Assembly (NCBI GenBank): GCA_946894095.1
Contig: OX335641.1
Span: 17,068,501 to 17,132,500, forward strand
Length of the DNA stretch: 64,000 bases
Direction: 5' to 3'
Source: Incurvaria masculella
Lineage: Eukaryota > Arthropoda > Insecta > Lepidoptera > Incurvariidae
Below, in pieces: positions 11,405-22,108 of this stretch. Within the stretch, counting starts at the first letter, position 1. The number at the start of each line of letters is the position of its first letter. The notes below the pieces were generated by a model. That model searched no databases. It was not told the DNA's origin and saw only the letters and a list, made by a program, of their open reading frames with translations. The translations under genes and the position numbers were made by a program.

Positions 11405-11740
11405 TCCTCCTGTGAGGCGAAATTTTGTTCCACGTAAAACCACAGCCTGTAACCCTCATCCGAGCCATCGGACCTTTAATACCCACGTGAAGCCCCCTCC
11501 TCGAATACTGTACAAATTATTCGAACACAGAAAACCCTCCTCCTGTAGTACAAGATTTTATTCCATGTAAAACCACATCCTGTACCCTCGTCCGAGTCGA
11601 CGAACCATCATTTCACACGCGAGGTCTTTCCTGAATATATTACAAAATATCTGAGCACAAAATAATCCTCCCCCCCCCCACTATAACCAGAGATTTTATT
11701 CCACGTAAAATCTTACCTTGAACTTTATAAAGTCTCTCTT
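11405..11740. repeat. Tandem repeat, about 130-bp unit, 2.5 copies
   Basis: Units start near 11405, 11538 and 11665. Each contains a CCTCCTCC-type start, then ATTTTATTCCACGTAAAACC, then TGTACCCTCGTCCGAG and a CGAACACAG end. Divergence between units is about 20 percent by eye. Confidence 0.65.
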
Positions 11741-12372
11741 CATACAATTCGTAATTCAAAATGCAGTACACCCGCATATCTAATCCTTCATCCAATGCGC
11801 TTGCACATCTAACAGGCCGCGCGAACTTCGATATACAATCAATACATATGTCGTCGGCTCACCCACACGAGGCTCCTCATCGCAGTTTGCTACCGCTTGT
11901 GGTCCCCAACAATATGTACAGACTTACCAAGGTCCAGTGCCGTCCATTCTTTCACTCTATTTTAACAAAAGCTGTTTGCAAATCTACCTACTCTGCAAGA
12001 AAACATAGATTATTTAGCTAACTCATCTCGTTCCTAAATTTGCACTTTTGCTACTTTCTCAAACTCAATAACTCGTTTCAATGTCACCAAATAAAATCTA
12101 AACGAGGGAAAAGACTTTGCAGGTGCAAATTCCTTAGTAAAACACTTCCGCGTATTCAACCTACGTGCCGTAAGCCCTGAATAGAGGCATACTGCCCCAG
12201 AGACTCGCTCGCCACCGACTGACGAGGGACGCGCGCGCCTTTTCTGTTCTAGGCTCTGATCCCCCTCGCCCCTCCCTTGGAATCCCGCCATTTTTCGAGT
12301 GGTCATGCGCACTCTCCCCTCTCCCCCCGCTCATCTTTCCTCCCGGCTCCCCTCTGCCCTGTGATGCGCAGT

Positions 12373-12645
12373 CGCTCAGGGTCATACCCCTCCTCTGTAC
12401 CCGCTCTCCACCCCTCTGCCGGCGTTGGCCTTGGGCGCGTGAGCCGTGTTCTTATTATTTTATTATTATTTACCTGTCGCTAAGCAGAGCATTATTCGAG
12501 TACTTTCGAACGTTGTACCTGCGCGATCGCTCAGGGTCATACCTCCGCCTTTCGGCGCCCCCTCTACCTGCGATGACCTTGATTTTATGTTTAGTCAGAT
12601 GTGCGTAAAACAAAAGTATTATTTTTACTTGTCGCTAAGCAGCAT
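12373..12645. repeat. Imperfect tandem duplication, 155-bp period
   Basis: CGCTCAGGGTCATAC recurs at 12373 and 12528, and TGTCGCTAAGCAG recurs at about 12475 and 12630, both 155 bases apart. The DNA is GC-rich and includes pyrimidine-rich runs. No convincing coding frame. Confidence 0.6.
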
Positions 12646-13805
12646 CGCGACGCAACTTTCATATGCCTATAGGACGCTACTTTGTTGTATTTATATATCA
12701 TGTTTTGAGTGTGGAGGCTGGCCGTCCACAGGCTATTATCGAAAAATATGTAAATGTAAAACTTTATCATATATATAAAACCAATCCGGGGATTAAAGCC
12801 GCCACAAAAGGACAAAAGCGTAATAAACTGAACCTATTTAAAGGAAATAAAATAAAATTAAAAAGAAAGAACTTAGTGGTTTATCAAAATACCATCACAC
12901 ATTTACGGCGAACGGCAATAATCATCAACAGGTTTTACGTAACACTGTACTTACTATTATTTGGACTATTTTTTAGCATCTAAAACGCATTGAACGAAAT
13001 TTTTAAATGCATAAAATGCAAACATGGACAATTCAAGAATAATCAATATTATTTGTTTTGCAATGTTTGACCCATACTTGCAATAAATTAATGATTCCCT
13101 CTTTGTGTTTATTTTATTTTATAATTTCAATATTTACAAATCGTGTATATTCGACTTTATTAATTTATCCTTAATATCGATGATTTTTACTCAGAATAAC
13201 GATGGTTTAATGAATGATTCCATTAATATTTTTTTCATTTTCCCGCTTGCAAATTCGCGAAAAGATTATTTGATGCCTTGTTAACTATACAATCATGGTA
13301 CTACTTGTTCTGACCACTATCACTAAATAGGAACCTTAATATTTTAATGCACAATACAATATATTGTTATTTATTTTCGTGATCATTTTTGGTAACCCTG
13401 CCGTTTTCACTTTCATTTTTCATTTAGTTTTGACGCGCCATTCTGCTCAAAGGGCTTAGGATGCGCGCATCGTTGATGTGTCATGATGGATTAGGATGAA
13501 TTTTGCACTATATCTACGACCAGATGTCACAAATGTCACCATCCCTTTTTCTCACGCTATAACTAATTCAATTTAAGGAAATTGTTGTCTCATTTCATTC
13601 TTCCGCGATTAGATGAATCTATTTGTCACTTTTTCGCATGATGCATTTCCTTATACCTTTGTCCTGCTCTTTTACCCTTTACGTATTAGAGTTTGGTATG
13701 CATGTAAAAGTATAGGTGTGTGAGTTTTTTTAAAAATAGGAACGCTTTTGAACTATCATCAGTGTGGAGGTACCGTATCCATTATTTTTCATCTAAGCCT
13801 CCTAA

Positions 13806-14480
13806 TCTATAAATGCACAGGTCTGCTTGCTTTAAGGAAAACTAGATAAATCATAATTATTTTACAAAAAAAATATTAAAAAATACATAACACGAGCGCA
13901 GACACTACGTACTTTCCAATTCGCGGTAGTGATCCTTGAGTTGACTTCTCACATCCAAACTGTGCTCGTATTTATTTACTTACTTATTTATTTATTTACG
14001 TCTTTACTTGTAATCACAGCGTGGTCTGTGATATTTACAATATGACCCTCCCAAAGTTGCAATATCAGAATATTGGGCGACGTCCATGGGCTTTTGAACT
14101 TTCTTGGGGGCTGCTAAAACTGTGCTTGGCAGCCTAAGTGCTTCTGCACACCATGTTGTACTTTGGGGGAAATACCTCAGTATACAGACCCTACAGATGA
14201 GAGGGTCTGTAAATTTCAAAACTTTTTAGTCCAATGGCTACAGTGACTACCCCAATAAGTCCCAAGAGTCATTACGTGCCTTACTTATCATACTCAGTAC
14301 TGTAGTTTTTAATTACACACACATATTGTACTAGACTTAACCGACCAAAAATATCTCTGGCTGAGTTACAAAACGCTGAGTGGTATGATAGTTCTAAGTA
14401 CAGACCTTGCTGTTCACTGCCTTGCTGAAAAGAATAAAACTTCTCATGCGTGAAATGAAGCCTCAACTATTTTTTCTGCA
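13806..14480. other. Gene-free interval
   Basis: AT-rich DNA including a TTTA/TTTAC simple repeat at about 13972-14000. Nothing else recognised. Confidence 0.4.
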
Positions 14481-14481
14481 G

Positions 14482-14731
14482 CTGAGATCATTCAAGCGTG
14501 ACGCCCTCGAATACACCGGAGGCAAAGAATATATACATTCGGAGGCAAGTCCGCGGCCTACGGACGCGTCTAAGCCGCGTGTGCATCGCTGGCGCCACGC
14601 GCGTGTTCGAGTCGTGCATTCGATTGACCTGTACTCCGCACGCCATATTTGCCATTCAAGCGGCTCGACGGACTCGCTCTCGGAAACCACTGGACTCGGC
14701 AACACTGGTTGACATATTTAGTCGTAAGTGA
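14482..14731 (+). other. Exon-like GC-rich block, unassigned
   Basis: A good acceptor (CTATTTTTTCTGCAG) ends at 14481 and a consensus donor (GTAAGT) starts at 14732. The block is far more GC-rich than its flanks. Only one frame is open from the acceptor, and it meets TGA at 14710-14712 before the donor, so the block could be a non-coding exon, a last coding part followed by an unused donor, or chance. I do not recognise the translation. Confidence 0.25.
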
Positions 14732-15114
14732 GACCATGACCAAGGAAAATTAATACGAACTAGTGTCAAAAGGGACATTTCTTCCATATAAAATATGTCA
14801 AACTGACGCATGGAAGTACCTTCTACTTTTCGCTAGTGTTAGTTTTAGTAACGACCATTGAGCTCATTAAAAAACAACTTATAAATCGCGCACACTAAGC
14901 CGGGGAGCTGTAAACAATAAGCAAATAACATTTAAATTAGAAAAAAAAATATTTTGCCAGACGAAGACTGGCATTACTGACAGACTATTACTGAAAAAAA
15001 AAAAGTATTAAGACATACCGGAAAAAAGATTGACTGAATTAATAATGCATCCAGTTAGTTGGAGACACTTCGTCAGCCTCGGCCGAATAATGGCGCGACA
15101 ATCTTGAAGTTAAG

Positions 15115-15870
15115 TTTTTTTTTTATGTGACTGGACATGGATGGCTAATACCACAAGTTCTGTCATGGTATTAGCCCAACACACCACATGGGAACTAGGT
15201 GCCATGCCAGAACCTTCCTTATATTGCACGGCTACATTGAACTGGATGGAAAACACGGACAATTTTCATTGCCGCTTCGACCATCGTTCATCCAATGCGA
15301 TGGTACCAACCCGGGCGGGATAAACCCTACCACCTAGTAAGTAAGGAAGGGGACCTACAGCTTAACGTGGAATCCGAACCACGGCCAGCCTCTCTCAACG
15401 GTCGAATGGTCACCCATCCAAGACCAGACCGGACCCAGCGTTGCTTAACTTCGGAGAGCGATCGCCGAAGTGTCGCGCCACTGGGCCACCGAGGCTGAAC
15501 AATTGTTTGTTGAATGTATATTGTATATGTGTATATATTGTATATTGAATGTAACATTGGGCGCGGCCGGTTTCTGGATGGCTGACCGTTCGACTGTTGA
15601 TGCTGCCCGTCCTTCGGATTCGAGAGTTTTTCACGTCGAATCCGAACCAATAGAGTTAGATTTGATCCCGCCCGGGTTGTTACTATCGCATCGAATGAAA
15701 GATGTTCCAAGCGGCAATGAAAATCATCCCTGTTTTTTCATCCAGTTCAATATAGCCGTCCTAGGCCCGTCAATAGGAAGATCCTGGCACATCACCCGGT
15801 TTCCATGTGGTGTGTTTGGCTAATGTCATGACGATGGGTGTGGTATTAGCCATCCATGTACAGTTACTTA
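15115..15870. repeat. Two inverted SINE copies forming one large palindrome
   Basis: The outer ends are inverse: TGTGACTGGACATGGATGGC at about 15126 and TATTAGCCATCCATGTACAG at about 15843. Inside lie a minus-strand SINE (15160-15500) and a plus-strand SINE (15565-15830), both with the landmarks CCGGGCGGGAT and ATCCAGTTCAAT. The same outer ends occur singly near 22255, 23290, 23945, 24735, 27860 and 30535. This composite therefore looks like a mobile fold-back unit rather than two chance insertions. Confidence 0.6.
15408..15496 (-). repeat. SINE head with 5S rRNA-like and box-A-like parts
   Basis: On the minus strand, 15496 to 15465 reads GCCTCGGTGGCCCAGTGGCG and on, a tRNA-type box A. From about 15465 to 15408 the text follows the internal promoter of insect 5S rRNA: GAAGTTAAGCAACG, a GGGTCCGGT stretch, and CTTGGATGGGTGACC. 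This is not a 5S gene, because the 5' and 3' parts of 5S are missing. Weaker copies of the same head lie at 23540-23635 and 24245-24315. Confidence 0.65.
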
Positions 15871-16374
15871 AAAAAAGCTATACCGATTGCTGTAATTCCT
15901 ACTTTTTTAAAATAAAATGGGGCCATTTAGCTTCCGTTAAGAGGATAATGAGTTGATCAAGTTCCACATACAATGACTCGTGCCTGTTTCCTCAGTGAAA
16001 TTAAGAAATACATATTTTTCTTAAATTTTGCAGATTAAATATAAATAAGCTACGTGTGTGCGTTTTATTTTTTTTGATATGGAACTTGATCACGTCGATT
16101 AACAGAACAACTAAATATTTCTATACACATGCATATAATAGAATAACAGGTAAATCGGCTCTAGGCGCAGCATATGTCACCGTATTATAGGATTCATAAT
16201 GCAGTGGCGCTGATTTTAAGCCTAACCGTTCATTGAACAGGAATGTTTGATTTATTATTTTTTAATAATAAAAATGACATTGAAAATTTACAAATAATTC
16301 ACTCATACATACAATGTACACGTGCTGAATCAATTGTTGCGACGATTCAGAAAGGAATTCAATGATATCATTAT

Positions 16375-16680
16375 TTCTACAGTAATTTACTCGGAGCACT
16401 GAAGGAATCCTGTCAAATAACGCCTTCCATTTCCACTTTTAAAAAGCCTCATTGCAATCAATGACTTCAGGGGTGCAGCCCAACGGGGTAGACCAATCCG
16501 GGCGCGCTTAAGCCCTAGCAGGCGAAGGAGACTTACAGTTTTACGACCCATGTCGATTTCGAACCATGGAATTCGTCACGAAATGGATATCAGATTCTCA
16601 GAAAGAGAAATAAAGTGGTGCATGAACCCAACCCTCTGGTAAGCAAGGCAAGTTCCCGCGCCACTAGGCTACGAGCCGAT
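16375..16680 (-). repeat. SINE with complete tRNA-like head
   Basis: Minus-strand orientation. The head (16680 to about 16615) has box A (GTAGCCTAGTGGCGCGGG) and a weak box B around GGGTTGGGTTCATGC. The body to 16375 equals 6913-7178 inverted, base for base. Its tail ends near TTTACTGTAGAAA. Confidence 0.7.
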
Positions 16681-17039
16681 CAAATATGAGTTAAATGTAA
16701 TATCGAGTCAAATCACAACCAAAATAGTATTAATTCATTCATATTCATCATATCATCATCAAGTATTCATTCATACATAAATATTGCTTTTTGCGGTTTA
16801 CCAATTCAGGATAATTGTAATAAAAAAAAAGTGCAGAAACTGATTTTAGTTGACTTACAAAAAGTTCCAGTCCAGTTTCAAATTATTTTCAAACAACTTT
16901 AATATGGGGAGCGTAATTTTCCGATGCTTACCAGCTGTCAGCAGTGCATTAGCTTTCTGTTCCGTCTCCGGTACACTGAACTTCAGTTGTTTACATAGCT
17001 CACGGTGGCTGGACACCGCTTTGCGGTCGTCACAGCTCT

Positions 17040-17165
17040 GCGGGTGCGCTTTTTGCGGTGCGCGCGCAAAAAGTGGCGCGCGCACATCGCTTGCGCGCGC
17101 GCGGCGTGGCTAACGAGAGCGCTCGCGTGCGCGGTGCACGTGGCGTGCCGGCGGGACATACATAT
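17040..17165. other. CpG- and GCGC-rich block
   Basis: An island of GCGCGC runs and alternating purine-pyrimidine sequence in AT-rich DNA. Three frames are open over it, as expected for GC-rich DNA with few stops, so I do not call a gene. It could be a promoter or first exon. Confidence 0.3.
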
Positions 17166-17269
17166 GTGCATACATACCGTCACGCTTATATTCATCTAGT
17201 ATTATTCCGGCTGTTAATTCGGTTAGTTTCTTGCATTTACTTCTGGAAGTGAATGTAAAATAGATTATT

Positions 17270-18940
17270 TTGTTTCAGGAAAAATATGTGCCAGAACAAT
17301 TCACTAAGTAAAGTTATGCAACATGATAGTAGTGGTTCTCTGAGCTGCAGACGTCGCGAGTCTGTCTTTTTGAACGTTTGACATTTAAAACAAAAAACAA
17401 AATTTTGATTAATATTTTACCTGGCTCTACTAAAAAAAACTACATATATGTCGAACCTGCTTGAAAAATTTAAAGAGAATCGGTTGAAAAATGCAACTTG
17501 TAGAAGATGCGCGCCTTTATCAAAAGTATTCCGCCATTTTGAAAAATTTTCAAAAACTAGCTAGTTTCGAAAACATTCGAAATATCGAATCGGCTTACAG
17601 ATTTTACAAACATAAAATGTGAACTATAGAGCAGATCAACCAGACAGACATACCAACATTTTAACATTTTTCCAAATTACTTCGCCAATTTTAAAATTAT
17701 TCAAAAACTGCCTCGACTAAAAATGATTTTCAAACAACGAGCCTGCTTACAAAATTTCACACGAATCGGTTGAGAAATGAAACCTGTATAGGAGAACAGC
17801 CGGACATACAAAAACATTTTTGTCCAACCTTGAAACGGAGACTGCGCTCGCGTGGTCAATTACTTTGAATGCTTTTCGTACAGTGTACGAACGGCATCAA
17901 ACCTAGACCCCAGACATTGGACTTTGACCCACATACGTTTTCCTTGCAAATGCCAAAGCCTACTGTGGCGTTGAGGGTGGTGCGCTCTGTAGTTCAAGTT
18001 TCACACGGAACCCTCGGTTTGCGAGTCTGACTCACGCTTGCCCAGACTACTTTGGTTTGCATGTATATACTGTAACCTAGAATATCACATGCTCTCTTCG
18101 TCACAAAGTTTTGCTATTTCAATCCGCAATGCAATCAATGTAGTTAATTATTTAACGTGCATACTAACTGATGCACGTATTATATATTCTTTGCTGATGC
18201 TATGCTGTAGGCATGGTGGCTGGAGTTGAGAACCTAATGAAAGCAACCCGCCGCGGCTTCGCACGGGATCCTCTAATTAACTATAGCGATGATTTTTGGT
18301 GAATGGATGATTTTTAAAACTTTAATACGCCACAGAATCCCGCAATCTGCCTATCTACTCAGGAAAGCGAAAACGAGTTAGTCACAGATGAAAGTGAGAC
18401 GCTCTCGCCGGACATCATCAAACATCAAATGTTATATTAGTGTCGTCGCACTCTAATTAGAATAATTATAAAAGGACAACAATAGGGTGACTCGTAACTG
18501 TCATTTCATGAGTACGAAAGTACGTGGAACTCACCGGTGACACGCATTGAGAATCTCATGAGTAGGCAGACACCCTGTCATCTCATAGTAGTGCACGCTG
18601 CCGAAGTATGGGATGACAGTTCGTAAAATATGACGAGACGAAGAGAAATTCGTTCGTGCAAACCCTGCGGGTTGAATGTGATTTGCTCGCAAATAAAAAA
18701 ATAAAATAAACATCGCAAATATTTCGCGGATCTGCTTGACGGGATCATAGGCGCGCATGCTAGGTCTGTGGACTGGAGAGAGGAATGTGGTAGAGTCTGT
18801 CAAGCCAGTCGTGAATATTGAAGTGGGGAATTTTATCTTGATGCCAACATAATTTTCGAGAATTTTACGAAACAAGTAAAGTAAAGGAGCATCGTAAAGC
18901 AATTAATGCGACTATGAACATCATCGCGATCGCAGCAGGT
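17270..18940. other. Gene-free interval with old repeats
   Basis: Two diverged copies of a motif with AATCGGTTGARAAATG lie at about 17470 and 17765, as in old retroelement 3' regions. At 18500-18600 a stretch with CATGAGTACGAAAGTACG, CACCGGTGA and ATCTCATGAGTAG recurs inverted or rearranged at 35395-35480, which marks it as a repeat family. No exon recognised. Confidence 0.4.
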
Positions 18941-18944
18941 AATT

Positions 18945-18977
18945 GAGGAGTGACTTTTCAAACGGACTTATTTCCAC
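18945..18977 (+). repeat. Left terminal inverted repeat of the DDD transposon
   Basis: 33 bases starting GAGGAGTGACTTTTCAAAC and ending CTTATTTCCAC. The inner half contains the unit CAAACGGACTTATTTCCA, repeated elsewhere near both ends. Two differences from the right repeat fall at positions 20 and 22. Confidence 0.9.
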
Positions 18978-19235
18978 TTTTGAAAAAAATCGAGTTGAGT
19001 ATAGGAAAATTATTATATTGTTGAATTCCACCGGCACACAAAACATTACTGAGCAAAACGATTTATTTCCAGTCTAAATTCAACTATCAAAACGATTTTC
19101 CTGAACAAACTGGCTTATTTCCGAACTAATCCAATAGAATAATTTCGGACTTGAGCATCTCAAGTCAAAAAGTCTTATTTCCCATACAATATGAGCATAT
19201 GTATAACCTGTTCGTTACAAAGGAGCTTAATTCGA
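18959..19235 (+). repeat. Left subterminal repeats (CAAACGGACTTATTTCC-like)
   Basis: Copies lie at 18959-18976 (in the terminal repeat), 19053-19070, 19105-19122 and 19164-19183, with a weaker one at 19214-19233. All are in the same orientation, about 50-90 bases apart. Such arrays commonly serve as transposase binding sites in DNA transposons; that role is inferred here. Confidence 0.6.
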
Positions 19236-19437
19236 TTTTAATACAAAACTTGGCTGTCAGTTGAGATATTACTTATATGATGACCCATTTAAAATACGGT
19301 CAACTAAAATATGGTTTGCTTGCTTGAGTAGCTGTCAATGTCAAAGACGAATACTGGCGTCAATTTATTAATAATCTGTCACAGTTATCGACAAATCGAT
19401 CTGCTACCTATTTCATCTCTGTAAAAATAATAAAATT

Positions 19438-21713
19438 ATGTCCGAGAGACGTGTTGAAGAGATAAACCCTGGGGGGCGGCGTCGACCAAAGCAGGCCAAG
19501 CGAACAAAGGAGTAAGTACCCATCTTATAATACCAATGAACTTCTATGCGGGACATTTCTCAATAGGTAGTCGAAAAATATTTCGACTTTGACTTCAAAA
19601 ACATCTTTCCTTTACCTTTTCTTATTATATCGCGTTTTCATCAATGCGAATATAGGTGATATTGTTTCCTTTATATGCTGCGCTGCATGTATGTGAGTAT
19701 ATAGCTGTGTAGTGATGGCTCTTATCGTTAATGTTCACCTGGCTCGTGAGTTAGTTTTTTCTTTGCTACTATGATTTTAGTAACAATATAAATGCGGGAA
19801 TGCGAGACAGACGTTCGAGATTATTTTATAATTTTGCAATGTGGGATTACAACTACAGGACTGTCCGATTCCGGGATGATTGGCGGCCTAGCCCGTACTA
19901 TTTTTATTTATAGCCGGTCAGGGTGTGTTCATTCTTGTTGAAAATGCTTACTAATATGTTTTTGTATTGTTACAGTTATTCAGACAAGAACCCACTTGGC
20001 TTAGGGTTTCAAGCACCCTGCAAACATGGATCTAAAAGTAAATTTAAGTGCGCTTCATTCACATTGGGATCAATAATAAAGAACAGAAAACTGTTTTATA
20101 GGAACACACGTAAATTGCACCAAGATATATACCTAGCAAGATTGATGGCCCCCTACGAGCCACAAAATAAAAAGAAAACAAACGTTAACATAAAAAACCG
20201 AAACGTAAGCTGTTCCTACAACCTGTACACTAGGAAAAAAACTGCAAAAGTCGTATGTAAAAAATTCTTTATGTCGGTGTTTTCTGTGGGTGAAAAAAGA
20301 TTAAACAGGATAAATAGAACTACCATAGCTGGTAATATTCCAGAAGAAAAAAGAGGTGGGGACCGATATGGTAATAAAAATAAAGATAAAAAAGACTCAC
20401 TGCGAAACTTTCTCAACAATCTACCGGCTCGAGAGAGCCACTACAATCGCTCAAAATCCAAGCGTATCTATTTGTCCAGTGAATTAACAGCAAAAAAACT
20501 CCTCAATATCTACAACGATACACATCCCCAACTCAATGTAAAAAAAACAATGTTCTACAAGATCTTTCATCGAGAATACAACATTGGATTTTCGAGCCCA
20601 GCCAGTGACATTTGTAGTGCATGCATTCTTTTGTTGAACAAAATAAAGATAGAAAAAAATTTAGAAAAAAAACAAGAGCTCATCACTTTGAAGAGAGTAC
20701 ACAAACTGCGCGCAAAAGCGTTTAATGATCTTATGAAGATAACATTAGAGGAAGAGCTGTCTTATTGTTTTGACTTGCAACAAGTCCAGCCTTTACCGCG
20801 GACTCCTATACAAGACGCATTCTATGCAAGACAGGTAGCTCTATACAACTTCTGTGTTGTATGCCTAACATCCAGAATGCCAACGTTTTATACGTGGGAT
20901 CAAACCAAGGCGGCAAGAGGTGCAACGGAGATTGGTTCAGCTTTATATGACTTCCTCACACAATTGACAATACCAGAAAATATTCGCACAATCAGATTCT
21001 TCTGTGATGGATGTGGAGGACAAAATAAAAATAAGCATGTCATCCACATTCTGATGTATTGGCTAAAAAATAAGTCTCCAGCTCATGTCCATCAAATAAG
21101 TCTTATATTCCCCGTACGAGGTCATAGTTTTTTACCAGCCGACAGAGTATTTGGACGGATTGAAAAAGACCTAAGAAAACGACCAATAATTACAACAATT
21201 CAGGAATACCATGACATATTTGAAAAGCATGGCCAAGTTAAACTGCTAGAAAGAGACTGGAATTTGATAAATATAAAAAGCTTGGAAAACAATCTAAACA
21301 AGCTTGACGGAATCCAAAAAATGAAAAGGATTTATATAAGAAAAGTCCAACGGAGAAATCGAACTACAGGTTGCACCGTTACAGGTTTTGAAAACTTTAG
21401 ATTTAATGGTAATGAGACTCCAGAAACACTGCTCAAAAGAGGAAAAAGGATTCCTTGTACCATCGAAGAATTACCGCCTGCATTTCATCCACTTAAAGAA
21501 AATATGAAGAAAGATGTACGGTCGCTACTCATCAAACAGTTCGGAGAAAATTGGGAGGATTTAGAGGAACTAGCGTGGTACAAACTCCTAATGCAGGGAG
21601 TGCCGGACCAAAATAATCTCGAAGAAGTGGACGAGCGAAATAACGAAATCCAGGCAGACTCAGAAGAAGCATGTTTATGTAACGAGGAAGACATTGGTGA
21701 TATTAGGGTGTAA
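19438..21713 (+). CDS. Two-exon DDD transposase-like protein, 603 aa
   Basis: Exon 1 is 19438-19511 (MSERRVEEINPGGRRRPKQA and on, basic). A GTAAGT donor follows, and exon 2 is 19976-21713 after a TTGTATTGTTACAG acceptor. The split codon GA|T keeps the frame, so the real start is 19438 and not the GTG open frame at 19923. The N-terminal third is basic with spaced cysteines (C40, C50). A D-I-C-S-A-C pair follows (C238, C241), then F-D-L-Q-Q (D291), Y-T-W-D (D333), C-D-G-C-G-G-Q-N-K-N (D369) and G-H-S-F-L-P-A-D-R-V-F-G-R-I-E (H408, D414, E421). D291, D369 and D414 are the best candidates for an RNase H-fold DDD triad. The Cys-Gly-Gln-Asn-Lys-Asn block recurs in a large set of uncharacterised insect proteins (I think the DUF7869 type). 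The tail is acidic. AATAAA overlaps the stop (21712-21717). It lies between matching terminal repeats, so it is most likely the transposase. Confidence 0.85.
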
Positions 21714-21863
21714 TAAAATATGAAAAGTGTGTGTAGTATAAAAATTAAATATAATGACCAAAGTTTTGTATTTTTATTTCTCTGAATACTATAAAGTTAT
21801 AAATTTATTGTCTTATGAAATTTCCAGTTATCTTTATCAAACTGTCAAATTCCATTAATGTCC

Positions 21864-21944
21864 ATTACAAACGGGCTTATTTCCATTTTGTCCGTGACAA
21901 ACGGACTTATTTTCTGATGTCCTCGGCAAACGGGCTTATTTTCA
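21864..21944 (+). repeat. Right subterminal repeats, 30-bp spacing
   Basis: Three direct copies of CAAACGGRCTTATTT at about 21868, 21898 and 21928, spaced 30 and 30 bases. They point the same way as the left-end copies, that is opposite to the right terminal repeat itself. Confidence 0.7.
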
Positions 21945-22108
21945 AATTTTTTTATTTTTTTTTAAATTGCGTGATAACAAAAAAAATAATACAAATATAT
22001 TTTCTAGCACTCGTAACAACACAGAAAATGATTATGTTTTTTTAGTTTTCATAATAAATTCCTTAGTCTTGCTTTAGGTTTTTTGCGATTTCTGAAAATT
22101 TTGTTAAT

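Larger units (their letters stand above)
8652..13797 (+). mobile_element. P-like (THAP) DNA transposon, 5.1-kb copy 2 with 8-bp target duplication
   Basis: The element begins CTTAGATGAAAAAGGAATGG at 8652 and ends with the inverse (TTTTTCATCTAAG) at 13797. CCTCCTAA stands directly outside both ends (8644-8651 and 13798-13805), a perfect 8-bp target-site duplication. A THAP start exon lies 140 bases inside the left end. An 8-bp duplication plus a THAP domain is the pattern of the P superfamily. Only about the first 300 and last 850 bases match copy 1 (288-1889). The middle (about 9300-12500) is unlike it, has no transposase frame and holds tandem repeats, so it is probably nested or captured DNA. 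Confidence 0.75.

Noticed and set aside
12034..12385. Overlapping open frames of 74-92 codons on the minus strand
   Set aside because: GC-rich simple sequence within a tandem duplication; no splice context, no family resemblance.
15408..15470. A 5S rRNA gene
   Set aside because: Only the internal-promoter portion matches, and it continues directly into SINE sequence.
16855..17252. Several overlapping open frames on both strands
   Set aside because: They arise from a GCGC-rich block with few stop codons; no frame is preferred.
19923..19975. GTG-initiated N-terminus of the long transposase frame
   Set aside because: These bases are intron: an acceptor at 19974-19975 and the upstream exon 19438-19511 join in phase, and the hydrophobic peptide coded here is unlike the basic start of the protein.
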